Assembly: GCF_014201825.1 (NCBI RefSeq)
Contig: NZ_JACHFJ010000008.1
Location: 1 to 64,000, forward strand
Direction of reading: 5' to 3'
DNA: 64,000 nucleotides
Source of the DNA: Acidocella aromatica
Lineage (GTDB): Bacteria > Pseudomonadota > Alphaproteobacteria > Acetobacterales > Acetobacteraceae
The position numbers and the translations under genes were made by a program. Under the pieces are notes generated by a model. It was not told where the DNA came from. It worked only from the letters and a program-made list of their open reading frames with translations, and made no database searches. Positions 57,082-64,000 of this stretch are shown here, one piece after another (the first letter of the stretch is position 1; every line of letters begins with the position of its first letter).

Positions 57082-57846
57082 GTGAGCGCCGGATTGCTGG
57101 GAGCGGATGAGGCGGCGCCGGTCGAGACGTTGCGGACCGAGGGAAAGAGCCGGTTTCTGCTGACCGCCGACCATGCTGGGCGGGCGGTCCCCCGCGCGCT
57201 GGGGGATTTGGGCGTAAGCGCCGCTGAGATGGAACGGCATATCGCCTGGGATATCGGCATTGCCGGGGTGACGCGGCGGCTAAGTGCTCTGCTGGATGCT
57301 CCGGCGGTGTTGCAGGTGTATTCGCGCTTGGTGATCGACTGCAACCGCAGGCCAGATGTGGCGAGTGCTTTTCCCGAAGTGAGCGAGGCGACGGAAATTC
57401 CGGGGAACAAGGGGTTGGACGAGGCGGCGAAGGCGGCGCGGCGGGCGGCGATCTTTGATCCGTACCACGCGCGGATCGAGGCGCTGATAACGGGGCGGGG
57501 GCGACCGGTTTATGTGGCCATGCACAGCTTTACACCAGTGTATATGGAGCAGGCGCGGCCGATGCACGTTGGGGTGCTGTATAATCGCAGCCCCGGCCTT
57601 TCCCACGCGCTGGCGGCGCTGCTGCGAGAAGAAGGCGGGCTGGTGGTGGGGGAGAATGCGCCCTACCGGCTGACAGATGAGACCGATTACGGTGTGCCGG
57701 TGCATGCCGAGGCGCGCGGGCTTGACTATTTGGAAATAGAAATACGGCAAGATTTAATCGCCGCTGAGGCGGGACAGATGGAATGGGCGGAGCGCTTGGC
57801 GCGGCTGTTGCCGGTGGCGTTGGAGGCCGCTGAAGTGGAAGGCTAG
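57082..57846 (+). CDS. N-formylglutamate amidohydrolase family protein
   Basis: A zinc hydrolase of the HutG-like N-formylglutamate deformylase family. Signatures: LLTADHAGRAVP near residue 27, HIAWDIGIAGVTRRLSALLDAPAV, SRLVIDCNR and AMHSFTPV with the metal histidine; the C-terminus has LEIEIRQDLI. GTG 57082 follows the phosphatase stop by a single base. 254 residues. No other histidine-degradation gene is here, so the true substrate may differ. It may be the last gene before the glycosyltransferase on one transcript. Confidence 0.87.
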   Translation: MSAGLLGADEAAPVETLRTEGKSRFLLTADHAGRAVPRALGDLGVSAAEMERHIAWDIGIAGVTRRLSALLDAPAVLQVYSRLVIDCNRRPDVASAFPEVSEATEIPGNKGLDEAAKAARRAAIFDPYHARIEALITGRGRPVYVAMHSFTPVYMEQARPMHVGVLYNRSPGLSHALAALLREEGGLVVGENAPYRLTDETDYGVPVHAEARGLDYLEIEIRQDLIAAEAGQMEWAERLARLLPVALEAAEVEG

Positions 57847-57849
57847 ACT

Positions 57850-60378
57850 ATGACCACCAAAAAGAGCGTGAGCCGGAAAAATAGCGTGGCGGCGGAGAGG
57901 AAGTTGCTGGGCTTCATCGACCGGATCGAAGAGGCCGGGGTGGGCGGCTGGGCGGTGGATTTCGACGCCCCCGCCGAGAGTTTGAGGCTGCGGGTGCTGA
58001 TCGACGGCGTGATCGCCGATATGGTGGTCTGCGATTTGCACCGCGATGACGCCCGGCTGGTGACCCAGGTAAACAGCCGGATCGGGTTCTATTACGTTAT
58101 CCCGGAGCGCTACCATGACGGGCTGCGCCACGTTATGACCTTTGCCGCGTTGGATGGGGCCGATGTGCCGCTGTCCTCACGCAATGGGGCGATGACGGCG
58201 CTGAACTTCTGTCTGGCCAAGCCGACGCGGGTGGATGCCACGGTGGATGGGCTGGCTGGCGGGTTGCTCCAGGGCTGGGCGTTGCGCGTGGATGAGCGCG
58301 CGGGAACCAAGCTAGGCGGCGTGCGGATCCTCGTGACTGATGGAGGCCAGCCAATTGCCGAAGTGACGGCGGACCAGTTCCGGGGCGATGTGGCTACCGC
58401 CACGGGCGGCGATGCGGCGTGTGGGTTCAGTTTTTACCTACCCGAGGAACTGCGTCGGCCGCGTATGAGGCTGCAATTCTTCGCCATGCCGGAGCATGCG
58501 GAACTGCGTGGTTCTCCGCTGGAGATCGAGTTTCCGGCGGCCCCATCGCGGGAGCAGATCACGGCTCTGATTGCCCGCACAGATGAGTTGTTCACCTTTG
58601 CTTTCCGGCTGAAGCAGGATTTGCAGGCGGCGCTGCCGCGTGAGCGCTACATGCTGGATGATTACCGGCGTTGGGCCGCGGCCTCGCTGCCGCTGGCAGC
58701 GGCCAGGGCCGAGGCGCGTTATGGCGGGGTGCCGCAGACGTTGCCGCTGGTTTCCGTGGTCTGCCCGGTGTACCGGCCGGGGATTGCGGATTTTCTGGCC
58801 GCTGTGGATTCCGTGCGGCGGCAAACCTATGAGAACTGGGAACTGCTGCTGGTGGACGATGCCAGCAGTCAGCCCGAGCTGACTGCCGCGATGAAGGCGT
58901 TGGCCAAGGCGGATAAGCGGATCCGGTTGTTGCCCCGTAAGCGCAACGGGGGCATCGCCCGGGCCACGAATGATGCGCTGGCGGCGGCCAGGGGCGAGGT
59001 GATCGCGTTTTTCGACCATGACGATCTGCTGGAGCCGGTGGCGCTGGAGGTGATGCTGCGCGCGCGGCGAGCGACGGGGGCGCGGCTGCTCTATTCCGAC
59101 GAGGATAAGGTGGAGTGCTCCGGTGCGCTGTGCGAGCCACATTTCAAGCCGGATTTCAATTACAGGTTCCTGTTGGACATCAACTACATCTGCCACTTCG
59201 TGATGGTGGATGCCGAGGTGCTGCGCGAGGTTGGGGGGCTGGACCCGGAACTGGACGGGGCGCAGGACCATGATTTGCTGCTGCGGCTGTGTGAGCGCCT
59301 GACGCCCGGGGAGATCCACCATGTGGCGGAGGTGCTCTACCATTGGCGTAAATCCGCCAGCTCCACGGCGGCGGCGGGGGCGCAGGCCAAGCCCAAGGCC
59401 GTGGCGGCGGGAGAGGCGGCTGTGCAGGGGCATCTGCGGCGGCGGGGGCTGCCCGCGCGGGTGAAAAGCCGGGGCGGGCTGACCTGCTACCAAGTGGAAT
59501 GGCAGTTTCCGGCCAAGGCCCGCAAGGCGGCCGGAGTTTCCATTCTGATCCCGTTCCGTGATCATATCGGGATGACACAGGAATGTGTCGAGGCGATCCG
59601 TAAGTACACAAAGGATGTACCCTACGAGATCATTCTGCTGGATAATTGGTCCAGCTCCCTTGAGGCCGAAGCGTTTATCACCGCCCAGGCGAACATGCCG
59701 GATACCAAGGTGATCCGAATCGCCGAGCCGTTCAATTATTCGCGGATCAATAACATCGGGGTGAGGGCAGCGGAGCGGGAGTATCTGCTGTTTCTGAACA
59801 ACGATGTGTTTGTAAACGAACCATTCTGGCTGAGGCGAATGCTGGATGAGTGTTTGGCCGCCCCGAAACTGGGGGCGGTGGGGGCGAAACTGCTGTACCC
59901 GAACGGAACCGTGCAGCATGCCGGTGTGGTGCTGGGCGTGGGGGGCGTGGCGGACCATGCGTTCCGCGGTTTGGCGGGCAGTGCGCCCGGCTATATGACG
60001 CACGCCATGACGGCGCAGGAGGTTGCCGCCGTGACGGCTGCCTGCATGTTGGTTCGTAAGGAAGCCTTTGAGGAAGTTGGTGGATTTGACGAGGAATCGT
60101 TGAAAGTTGCGTTTAACGATGTGGATTTGTGTGTGAAACTAAGCAAATCCGGTTGGAAACTCGTGTATATGCCGGACGCCGTAGCGGAGCATCGGGAGAG
60201 CATAAGCCGGGGCGATGACTTCAATGACGAGAAACTCGCACGGTTTATGTGGGAAAACGAAGTCATGAAGCAGAGATATGCGGATGCTCTGCCGTTTGAC
60301 CCATATTACAATAGGCATTTTTCCCGCGAAGGCGGGGTGTACCGCGAACTTCGCCTGTTGCGGCCGGAAGACGCGTAG
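57850..60378 (+). CDS. Large glycosyltransferase with two GT2 domains and two N-terminal beta modules
   Basis: An 842-residue protein. Residues about 18-245 form two related modules, each with a pattern GWA...V.V.IDG/DGG (AGVGGWAVDFDAP then LLQGWALRVDERAG), beta-rich and possibly carbohydrate-binding. GT2 domain one (about 297-515) has VSVVCPVYRPG, LLVDDASS, FFDHDD and GAQDHDLLLRL. GT2 domain two (about 560-800) has VSILIPFRD, ILLDNWSS, LFLNNDVFV and DVDLCVKL. It lacks membrane segments. It probably extends a surface polysaccharide or O-antigen-like chain, possibly with the glycan genes at 7-15 kb. Confidence 0.88.
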   Translation: MTTKKSVSRKNSVAAERKLLGFIDRIEEAGVGGWAVDFDAPAESLRLRVLIDGVIADMVVCDLHRDDARLVTQVNSRIGFYYVIPERYHDGLRHVMTFAALDGADVPLSSRNGAMTALNFCLAKPTRVDATVDGLAGGLLQGWALRVDERAGTKLGGVRILVTDGGQPIAEVTADQFRGDVATATGGDAACGFSFYLPEELRRPRMRLQFFAMPEHAELRGSPLEIEFPAAPSREQITALIARTDELFTFAFRLKQDLQAALPRERYMLDDYRRWAAASLPLAAARAEARYGGVPQTLPLVSVVCPVYRPGIADFLAAVDSVRRQTYENWELLLVDDASSQPELTAAMKALAKADKRIRLLPRKRNGGIARATNDALAAARGEVIAFFDHDDLLEPVALEVMLRARRATGARLLYSDEDKVECSGALCEPHFKPDFNYRFLLDINYICHFVMVDAEVLREVGGLDPELDGAQDHDLLLRLCERLTPGEIHHVAEVLYHWRKSASSTAAAGAQAKPKAVAAGEAAVQGHLRRRGLPARVKSRGGLTCYQVEWQFPAKARKAAGVSILIPFRDHIGMTQECVEAIRKYTKDVPYEIILLDNWSSSLEAEAFITAQANMPDTKVIRIAEPFNYSRINNIGVRAAEREYLLFLNNDVFVNEPFWLRRMLDECLAAPKLGAVGAKLLYPNGTVQHAGVVLGVGGVADHAFRGLAGSAPGYMTHAMTAQEVAAVTAACMLVRKEAFEEVGGFDEESLKVAFNDVDLCVKLSKSGWKLVYMPDAVAEHRESISRGDDFNDEKLARFMWENEVMKQRYADALPFDPYYNRHFSREGGVYRELRLLRPEDA

Positions 60379-60397
60379 TTAGCTAAGCTAGCTACGC
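60373..60397. terminator. Palindrome between the glycosyltransferase and the XRE gene
   Basis: GCGTAGTTAGCT pairs with AGCTAGCTACGC across one base, including the stop codons of two convergent genes. It has no T-run but can form a 12-base stem in either strand's RNA. It is also the border between chromosomal and phage-type genes. Confidence 0.55.
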
Positions 60398-60732
60398 GCC
60401 AAGCGGCGCGCCGTTTGCAGGAGCATACGGCGGTCTTCGGCCGAACAGGCCCGGTACAGGCGCATCAGGGCCAGTTCATCGCCCAGAAGCGACCCGGTTT
60501 CGCCGGAAACCAAGTAGCCAAGCGAAGTGTTGAGAACTTTCGCGATACGCTCCATGTTCTCCCGCACCTGACCGGCACGGTCCGTCTCCCATTGAGCAAT
60601 GGCAGAGCGGGAAACATTGAGTTTCGCCGCGAATTCATCCTGGGTCATATTGGCCGCAAGGCGTAAAGCGCGGATTCGGGCGCCAACGGTTTCGGCCGGG
60701 GGCTGCTTTTTTGTTGCCATGACAGTTCTCAT
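60388..60732 (-). CDS. XRE-type phage repressor-like regulator
   Basis: A 114-residue helix-turn-helix protein. The HTH reads MTQDEFAAKLNVSRSAIAQWETDRAGQ near residues 29-55, in the CI/SinR fold; a short C-terminal part (LGDELALMRLYRACSAEDRRMLL) may dimerise. ATG 60720 is an equally possible start. It diverges from the phage genes across an operator-like palindrome and is the likely switch for them. Confidence 0.85.
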   Translation of the reverse strand: MRTVMATKKQPPAETVGARIRALRLAANMTQDEFAAKLNVSRSAIAQWETDRAGQVRENMERIAKVLNTSLGYLVSGETGSLLGDELALMRLYRACSAEDRRMLLQTARRLARS

Positions 60733-60755
60733 AACATGACTTCAGCTAGACTCAA

Positions 60756-60796
60756 TGTTAGTTTTTCTTGACGTTAATTGTTAGTTAACCTAACAC
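60756..60796 (+). promoter_or_regulatory. Operator and promoter of the phage-type operon
   Basis: TTGACG (60768-60773) is followed 17 bases later by TAACAC, a weak -10. Overlapping it is the inverted repeat TGTTAG-ttaac-CTAACA (60779-60795), with another TGTTAG at 60756. This is the arrangement of a CI-type repressor site covering a promoter. The same half-site recurs at 61519. Confidence 0.6.
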
Positions 60797-60820
60797 AACG
60801 CGGCAGGCAAAGGAGGGATC

Positions 60821-61105
60821 ATGCCGCAGGCAAGGCAGTGGACCGCGATTGCGGACCAGACGATTTGCGAAATGAGGGCAGCGGGGGAAACTTGGTCGGC
60901 GATTGGGCGCCGGTTGGGGCTGGCCAGAAGCACTGTGATTGAGCGGGGGCGGCGTTTAAGGGCCTCGGCACCTGTGAAATCACTTATGTTACCAAAGCGT
61001 GACGATATGTTGGATGACCCGAACCGGCCGCCTCTGCCGGCGGGGCACCCTTTGACCTGGAGCTTGCTAACGGATGAACCATTCCCGGAAGGAGACGAAG
61101 CATGA
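60821..61105 (+). CDS. Small HTH protein, GcrA/AsnC-like, phage-associated
   Basis: A 94-residue basic protein. The segment ETWSAIGRRLGLARSTVIERGRRL near residues 23-46 looks like a helix-turn-helix, as in the GcrA-like or AsnC-like small proteins found at prophage starts. The C-terminus is acidic and ends FPEGDEA. It has a strong AAAGGAGGG ribosome site. It overlaps the DUF6362 gene by ATGA. It may be an activator or a small terminase-like DNA binder; I cannot decide. Confidence 0.7.
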   Translation: MPQARQWTAIADQTICEMRAAGETWSAIGRRLGLARSTVIERGRRLRASAPVKSLMLPKRDDMLDDPNRPPLPAGHPLTWSLLTDEPFPEGDEA

Positions 61106-61509
61106 CGGCGGAAGACCTTATCAGCCGATTGGAAGCGGCGGGCGCGACATTGCTGGCTTTACCCTCGCACGGGTATTCGACGCAGCTGCGGACGATGAAA
61201 TTTGACGTGGTCCACACGGCACTAGAGGCTTATGGTTGGCAGAGCACCATGGTGCGCCCCGCCATGCCAAGTGCGGCTGATATCAGCCGCATGGATGAAG
61301 TTTTTGGATGGTTAACAATTATCCCTGAAACGAAATACGTACTGCGGCGGATTCTGGGGGCGCGGGCGCTGGTGCATCCGATTACCGGGCGGCATTTGTT
61401 TCCATGGCGGCGGATCGCGACGATGCTGGGGGCGGATCATAAGTCGATCCAGCGCTGGCATACCCAAGGGATTGAACTGGTTTTGCAGGGGATAAACGAG
61501 CGGCGTTAA
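61102..61509 (+). CDS. DUF6362-type phage protein
   Basis: A 135-residue protein resembling DUF6362, found in alphaproteobacterial prophages next to terminase genes. Supporting features are DLISRLEAAGATLLALP at the start, the central ISRMDEVFGWLTIIP and a C-terminal HTH-like part (FPWRRIATMLGADHKSIQRWH). It may be a regulator or a small terminase equivalent. It overlaps the previous gene and lies just before the terminase promoter. Confidence 0.7.
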   Translation: MTAEDLISRLEAAGATLLALPSHGYSTQLRTMKFDVVHTALEAYGWQSTMVRPAMPSAADISRMDEVFGWLTIIPETKYVLRRILGARALVHPITGRHLFPWRRIATMLGADHKSIQRWHTQGIELVLQGINERR

Positions 61510-61518
61510 TATTTTTAC

Positions 61519-61569
61519 TAACATCATGTTATTTTTCTCTTGCCCACCTGCCCCAGTTTGACGTATACT
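61519..61569 (+). promoter_or_regulatory. Second operator and promoter, before the terminase gene
   Basis: The perfect palindrome TAACAT-C-ATGTTA (61519-61531) shares its half-site with the operator at 60.78 kb. TTGCCC (61540-61545) and TATACT (61564-61569), 18 bases apart, form a likely promoter just after it. The terminase start is then the ATG at 61621. Confidence 0.55.
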
Positions 61570-61620
61570 CCTTGGCATACTGGTTCTACGGCTCACACGG
61601 ACGGGTTGGTAAATAGATTG

Positions 61621-62982
61621 ATGGCGGCGGGTGGGTTTCTGGAATTCGCCCGCCGGGCCATGGAGGCCAAGGGCCAGATGCCCGCCCGGCACCATGAATT
61701 ATTGATTGAGCATCTTCAGAGTGTTGCCGATGGGGGTTGCGACCGGCTGATGGTGCAGATGCCGCCAGGATCGGCGAAGTCGACCTATGGGTCGGTGCTG
61801 TTTCCGGCGTATTTTCTGGCGGCAAAGCCTAGGGGGCAGGTGATTGCCGCGGCGCATACGGCGTCGCTCGCGAATCATTTCGGACGGCGTGTTAGATCCT
61901 CTATTGAGGAAAATGGTGGTTGGCTTGGGGTTGCCATCAGCAAGGACAGCAAGGCGGCGTCGCGCTTCGCCTTGGATGGGGAAGGGGAATATTTCGCTGC
62001 CGGGGTGCGCGGGCCGATAACCGGGCGCAGGGCGGATCTGATCGTTATCGACGATCCGGTGAAGTCCTGGGCCGAGGCGGAAAGCCAAACGGCGCGGGAT
62101 GCGCTGTTCGATTGGTACCGGGGCGAGTTGACCGCGCGGTTGAAGCCGGGCGGGCGGGTCGTGCTGATTATGACCCGGTGGCATGAGGATGATCTGGCGG
62201 GAAGGCTGCTGGCGGCCGAGGCTGGGTGGAAATGCCTGCGTCTGCCCGCACTGGCTGAGGTTGGGGATGAGCTGGGCCGCGCGCCGGGGGAGGCGCTGTG
62301 GCCGGAATGGCAGGGACGAGAGGATATCGAGCGGCGGCGCCTTGAAGTGGGCGAGCGGGCGTTTGCGGCCATGTATCAGCAGGCGCCGCTACCGCCGGAC
62401 GCGGCGTTTTTTAACACCGCGCGGGTGCGGATTGTGCCCGAGGCGCCGCCGCTGCGGCAGGTGATACGAGGATGGGATTTGGCTGCGACCCTGGCGGCAT
62501 CTGGGCGCAGCCCGGACTATACGGTAGGGCTGAAGCTGGGCGTAACGGAGCAGAGCCTGCTGGTGGTGCTGGATGTGGTGCGGCTGCAGGCTGCACCTGC
62601 CCAGGTGGAGGCGAAAATTGTGGAGATGGCGCGGCAGGATGGGCCGGGGACAGTGATTGCGCTGCCGCAGGATCCGGGACAGGCGGGGGCGGCGCAGATT
62701 GCGATGCTGACGCGCAGTCTGGCCGGATACAAGGTGGTGGCGAGCCCGGAGCGGGATGCCAAGACCATCCGCGCCATGCCGGCGGCCACACAAATGGATG
62801 GGGGGAATTTGGCCATGGTGGCCGCCCCCTGGAACGACGCGCTGCTGGCGGAGCTGCGGGCGTTTCCACATGCGGGCAAGGACGATCAGGTTGATGCGCT
62901 CTCCCGCGCGGTGAACACGCTGGCAACCACCATGGCAGGGGCGCCGGCGAGGCGGCTGCATCTGCCGCTGATGGCACGGTGA
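61621..62982 (+). CDS. Phage terminase large subunit
   Basis: The packaging motor that cuts and pumps phage DNA into proheads. The ATPase part has Walker A PPGSAKST at residues 48-55 and Walker B LIVIDDP with Asp144-Asp145, then IMTRWHEDDLAGR (coupling motif). The RNase H-like nuclease domain starts at GWDLAAT and ends with DDQVDALSRA. A TTG at 61540 would add 27 residues but coincides with the likely -35 box, so ATG 61621 is preferred. 453 residues. The portal gene follows. Confidence 0.9.
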   Translation: MAAGGFLEFARRAMEAKGQMPARHHELLIEHLQSVADGGCDRLMVQMPPGSAKSTYGSVLFPAYFLAAKPRGQVIAAAHTASLANHFGRRVRSSIEENGGWLGVAISKDSKAASRFALDGEGEYFAAGVRGPITGRRADLIVIDDPVKSWAEAESQTARDALFDWYRGELTARLKPGGRVVLIMTRWHEDDLAGRLLAAEAGWKCLRLPALAEVGDELGRAPGEALWPEWQGREDIERRRLEVGERAFAAMYQQAPLPPDAAFFNTARVRIVPEAPPLRQVIRGWDLAATLAASGRSPDYTVGLKLGVTEQSLLVVLDVVRLQAAPAQVEAKIVEMARQDGPGTVIALPQDPGQAGAAQIAMLTRSLAGYKVVASPERDAKTIRAMPAATQMDGGNLAMVAAPWNDALLAELRAFPHAGKDDQVDALSRAVNTLATTMAGAPARRLHLPLMAR

Positions 62983-63004
62983 ATATCTAACCAAAGAGAA
63001 CTGC

Positions 63005-64000
63005 ATGTTTGAAACGATTTGCGGCACGATCCAGGCGGATACGAGCCTGCCGGCGCGCGTGGCCAAGCTGGATATTCTGCGCCGTGTGCTGGATGGCACG
63101 CTGTATGACAATCTCCCTTACCAGTTCCACGAGGAACGGAACATGGCGGGAGAGTATATTCCGCTGCGGTTGCGCAGGCCCTCGGTGAAGTATGGGCTGT
63201 GCCGGGTGGTGGTGGAGGATTCCGTGGCGCTGCTGTTCAGCGCTGGGCATTTTCCGGCTGTGGATGCCGAGGATGCGGCGCTGGTGCGGTGCTTGCAGGA
63301 TGTTATCGCGGAGTCTCGTCTCAATGAGGTGATGATTGATGCGGCGATCAGGGGTTCGGTTGGTTCGGTGGCGGTGCTGTTCCGCGTGCTGCAGGGGCGG
63401 GTGTTTTTCTCGGTGCTGGAGAGCCTGTATCTGACGCCGGTGTGGAGTGCGACCGCTCCTGACACGTTGGCGCAGGTGACGGAGCGCTACAAGGTGAGTG
63501 GTGCCGATCTTGTAGAGCAGGGCTATGAGGATATCGACGCGCAGGCGATGTACTGGTTCCAGCGCGCCTGGGATACCGAGGCGGAGACCTGGTATCTGCC
63601 CTGGGCGGTGAGCGATCCGCTCGGCGGGCCAGTGAAGGACGAACAGCGCAGCGTGGTGCATGGGCTGGGGTTTGTGCCGGTCGTGTGGATACGCAATCTG
63701 CCGGGCGGGGATGGCGTGGACGGGGCGTGTACGTTCCGGGCGGCAATCGATACCAATATCGAGATAGATTACCAGCTGAGCCAAGCAGGGCGGGGGCTGA
63801 AATATAGTTCTGATCCGACGCTGCTGATCAAGGAACCGGCGACCAGCGATACGGAGATCGTGAAAGGTGCTGGTAACGCACTGGTGGTTTCCGAGAAGGG
63901 AGATGCGAAGTTGTTGGAGATTGGGGGCACGGCGGCGGAGGCGGTGATCTCTTATGTGCGGACGCTGCGGGAGTTCGCACTGGAGAGCGTGCACGGCAAC
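63005..64000 (+). CDS. Phage portal protein, partial (runs off the window)
   Basis: An open frame from ATG 63005 to the last base with no stop, at least 332 residues. It begins MFETICGTIQADTSLPARV and contains PYQFHEERNMAGEYIPLRLR, VALLFSAGHFPAV, LGFVPVVWIRN and FRAAIDTNIEIDYQLSQAG. The pattern is that of the SPP1/Gp6-like portal ring proteins that follow large terminases. The ribosome site (AAGAGAA) is weak but present. The 3' end lies outside the window. Confidence 0.8.
   Translation, partial: MFETICGTIQADTSLPARVAKLDILRRVLDGTLYDNLPYQFHEERNMAGEYIPLRLRRPSVKYGLCRVVVEDSVALLFSAGHFPAVDAEDAALVRCLQDVIAESRLNEVMIDAAIRGSVGSVAVLFRVLQGRVFFSVLESLYLTPVWSATAPDTLAQVTERYKVSGADLVEQGYEDIDAQAMYWFQRAWDTEAETWYLPWAVSDPLGGPVKDEQRSVVHGLGFVPVVWIRNLPGGDGVDGACTFRAAIDTNIEIDYQLSQAGRGLKYSSDPTLLIKEPATSDTEIVKGAGNALVVSEKGDAKLLEIGGTAAEAVISYVRTLREFALESVHGN

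Overview
This 64 kb window is GC-rich, densely coding chromosomal DNA from an alphaproteobacterium, most likely Rhodospirillales / Acetobacteraceae. This rests on gene order and protein style (fabD-fabG-acpP-fabF-mltG, mnmG-rsmG-parA-parB, oriC beside hemE, miaB-phoH-ybeY-corC, tim44-mltA, a PHA/acetate cassette, DUF1285-nudix-cca); no database search was possible.

Layout. 1-446: AT-richer non-coding DNA. 447-6289: ilvC, a DUF1489 gene, the fatty-acid genes fabD, fabG, acpP, fabF, and mltG, ended by a two-way terminator shared with rpmE. 6673-15833: an envelope/surface-glycan block with a polyprenyl-phosphate sugar transferase, UDP-glucose dehydrogenase, a methyltransferase-glycosyltransferase fusion, a 1032-residue methyltransferase with seven degenerate helical repeats, an RgpF-like protein and a PlsC-like acyltransferase. 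15933-19861: mnmG, rsmG, parA, parB, flanked by parS-like palindromes. 19910-25760: holA, lptE, leuS, an SDR and a PPDK regulator, all on the minus strand. 25761-26043: a probable chromosomal origin with three perfect DnaA boxes. 26044-29162: haem genes hemE, hemH, a HAD phosphatase and hemJ. 29454-40016: pyruvate carboxylase, then a minus-strand phasin-like/fabI/phaC/MaoC-pta/ackA cassette with an ScfR/RamB-type regulator beside it. 40222-45999: a possible small protein, aat, a secreted protein, TspO, DUF167, thiolase, a candidate structured small RNA, a LysR regulator and trxB. 46172-49920: corC, ybeY, phoH, miaB. 50203-57846: DUF1285, Nudix, CCA transferase, kup, mltA, Tim44-like, histidine phosphatase, N-formylglutamate amidohydrolase. 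57850-60378: a large double GT2 glycosyltransferase. 60388-end: a phage-type module with repressor, operator/promoter, HTH protein, DUF6362, large terminase and a portal protein running off the window.

How it fits together. The window covers the replication-origin and centromere region: genes on either side of 25.9 kb mostly point away from it, ParAB sits 6-8 kb away, and four good variant parS palindromes (two inside pyc and miaB) are spread around it. The acetate/PHA cassette can link acyl-CoA, acyl phosphate, free acid and PHA storage, with the adjacent acyl-responsive regulator as the likely control. The most unusual items are a hairpin repeat family at gene ends (24.8, 29.2, 42.3, 52.5 kb), a nested multi-hairpin element between pyc and ackA, the candidate small RNA at 43.9-44.0 kb, the seven-repeat methyltransferase, and the phage module whose packaging genes follow the repressor directly.
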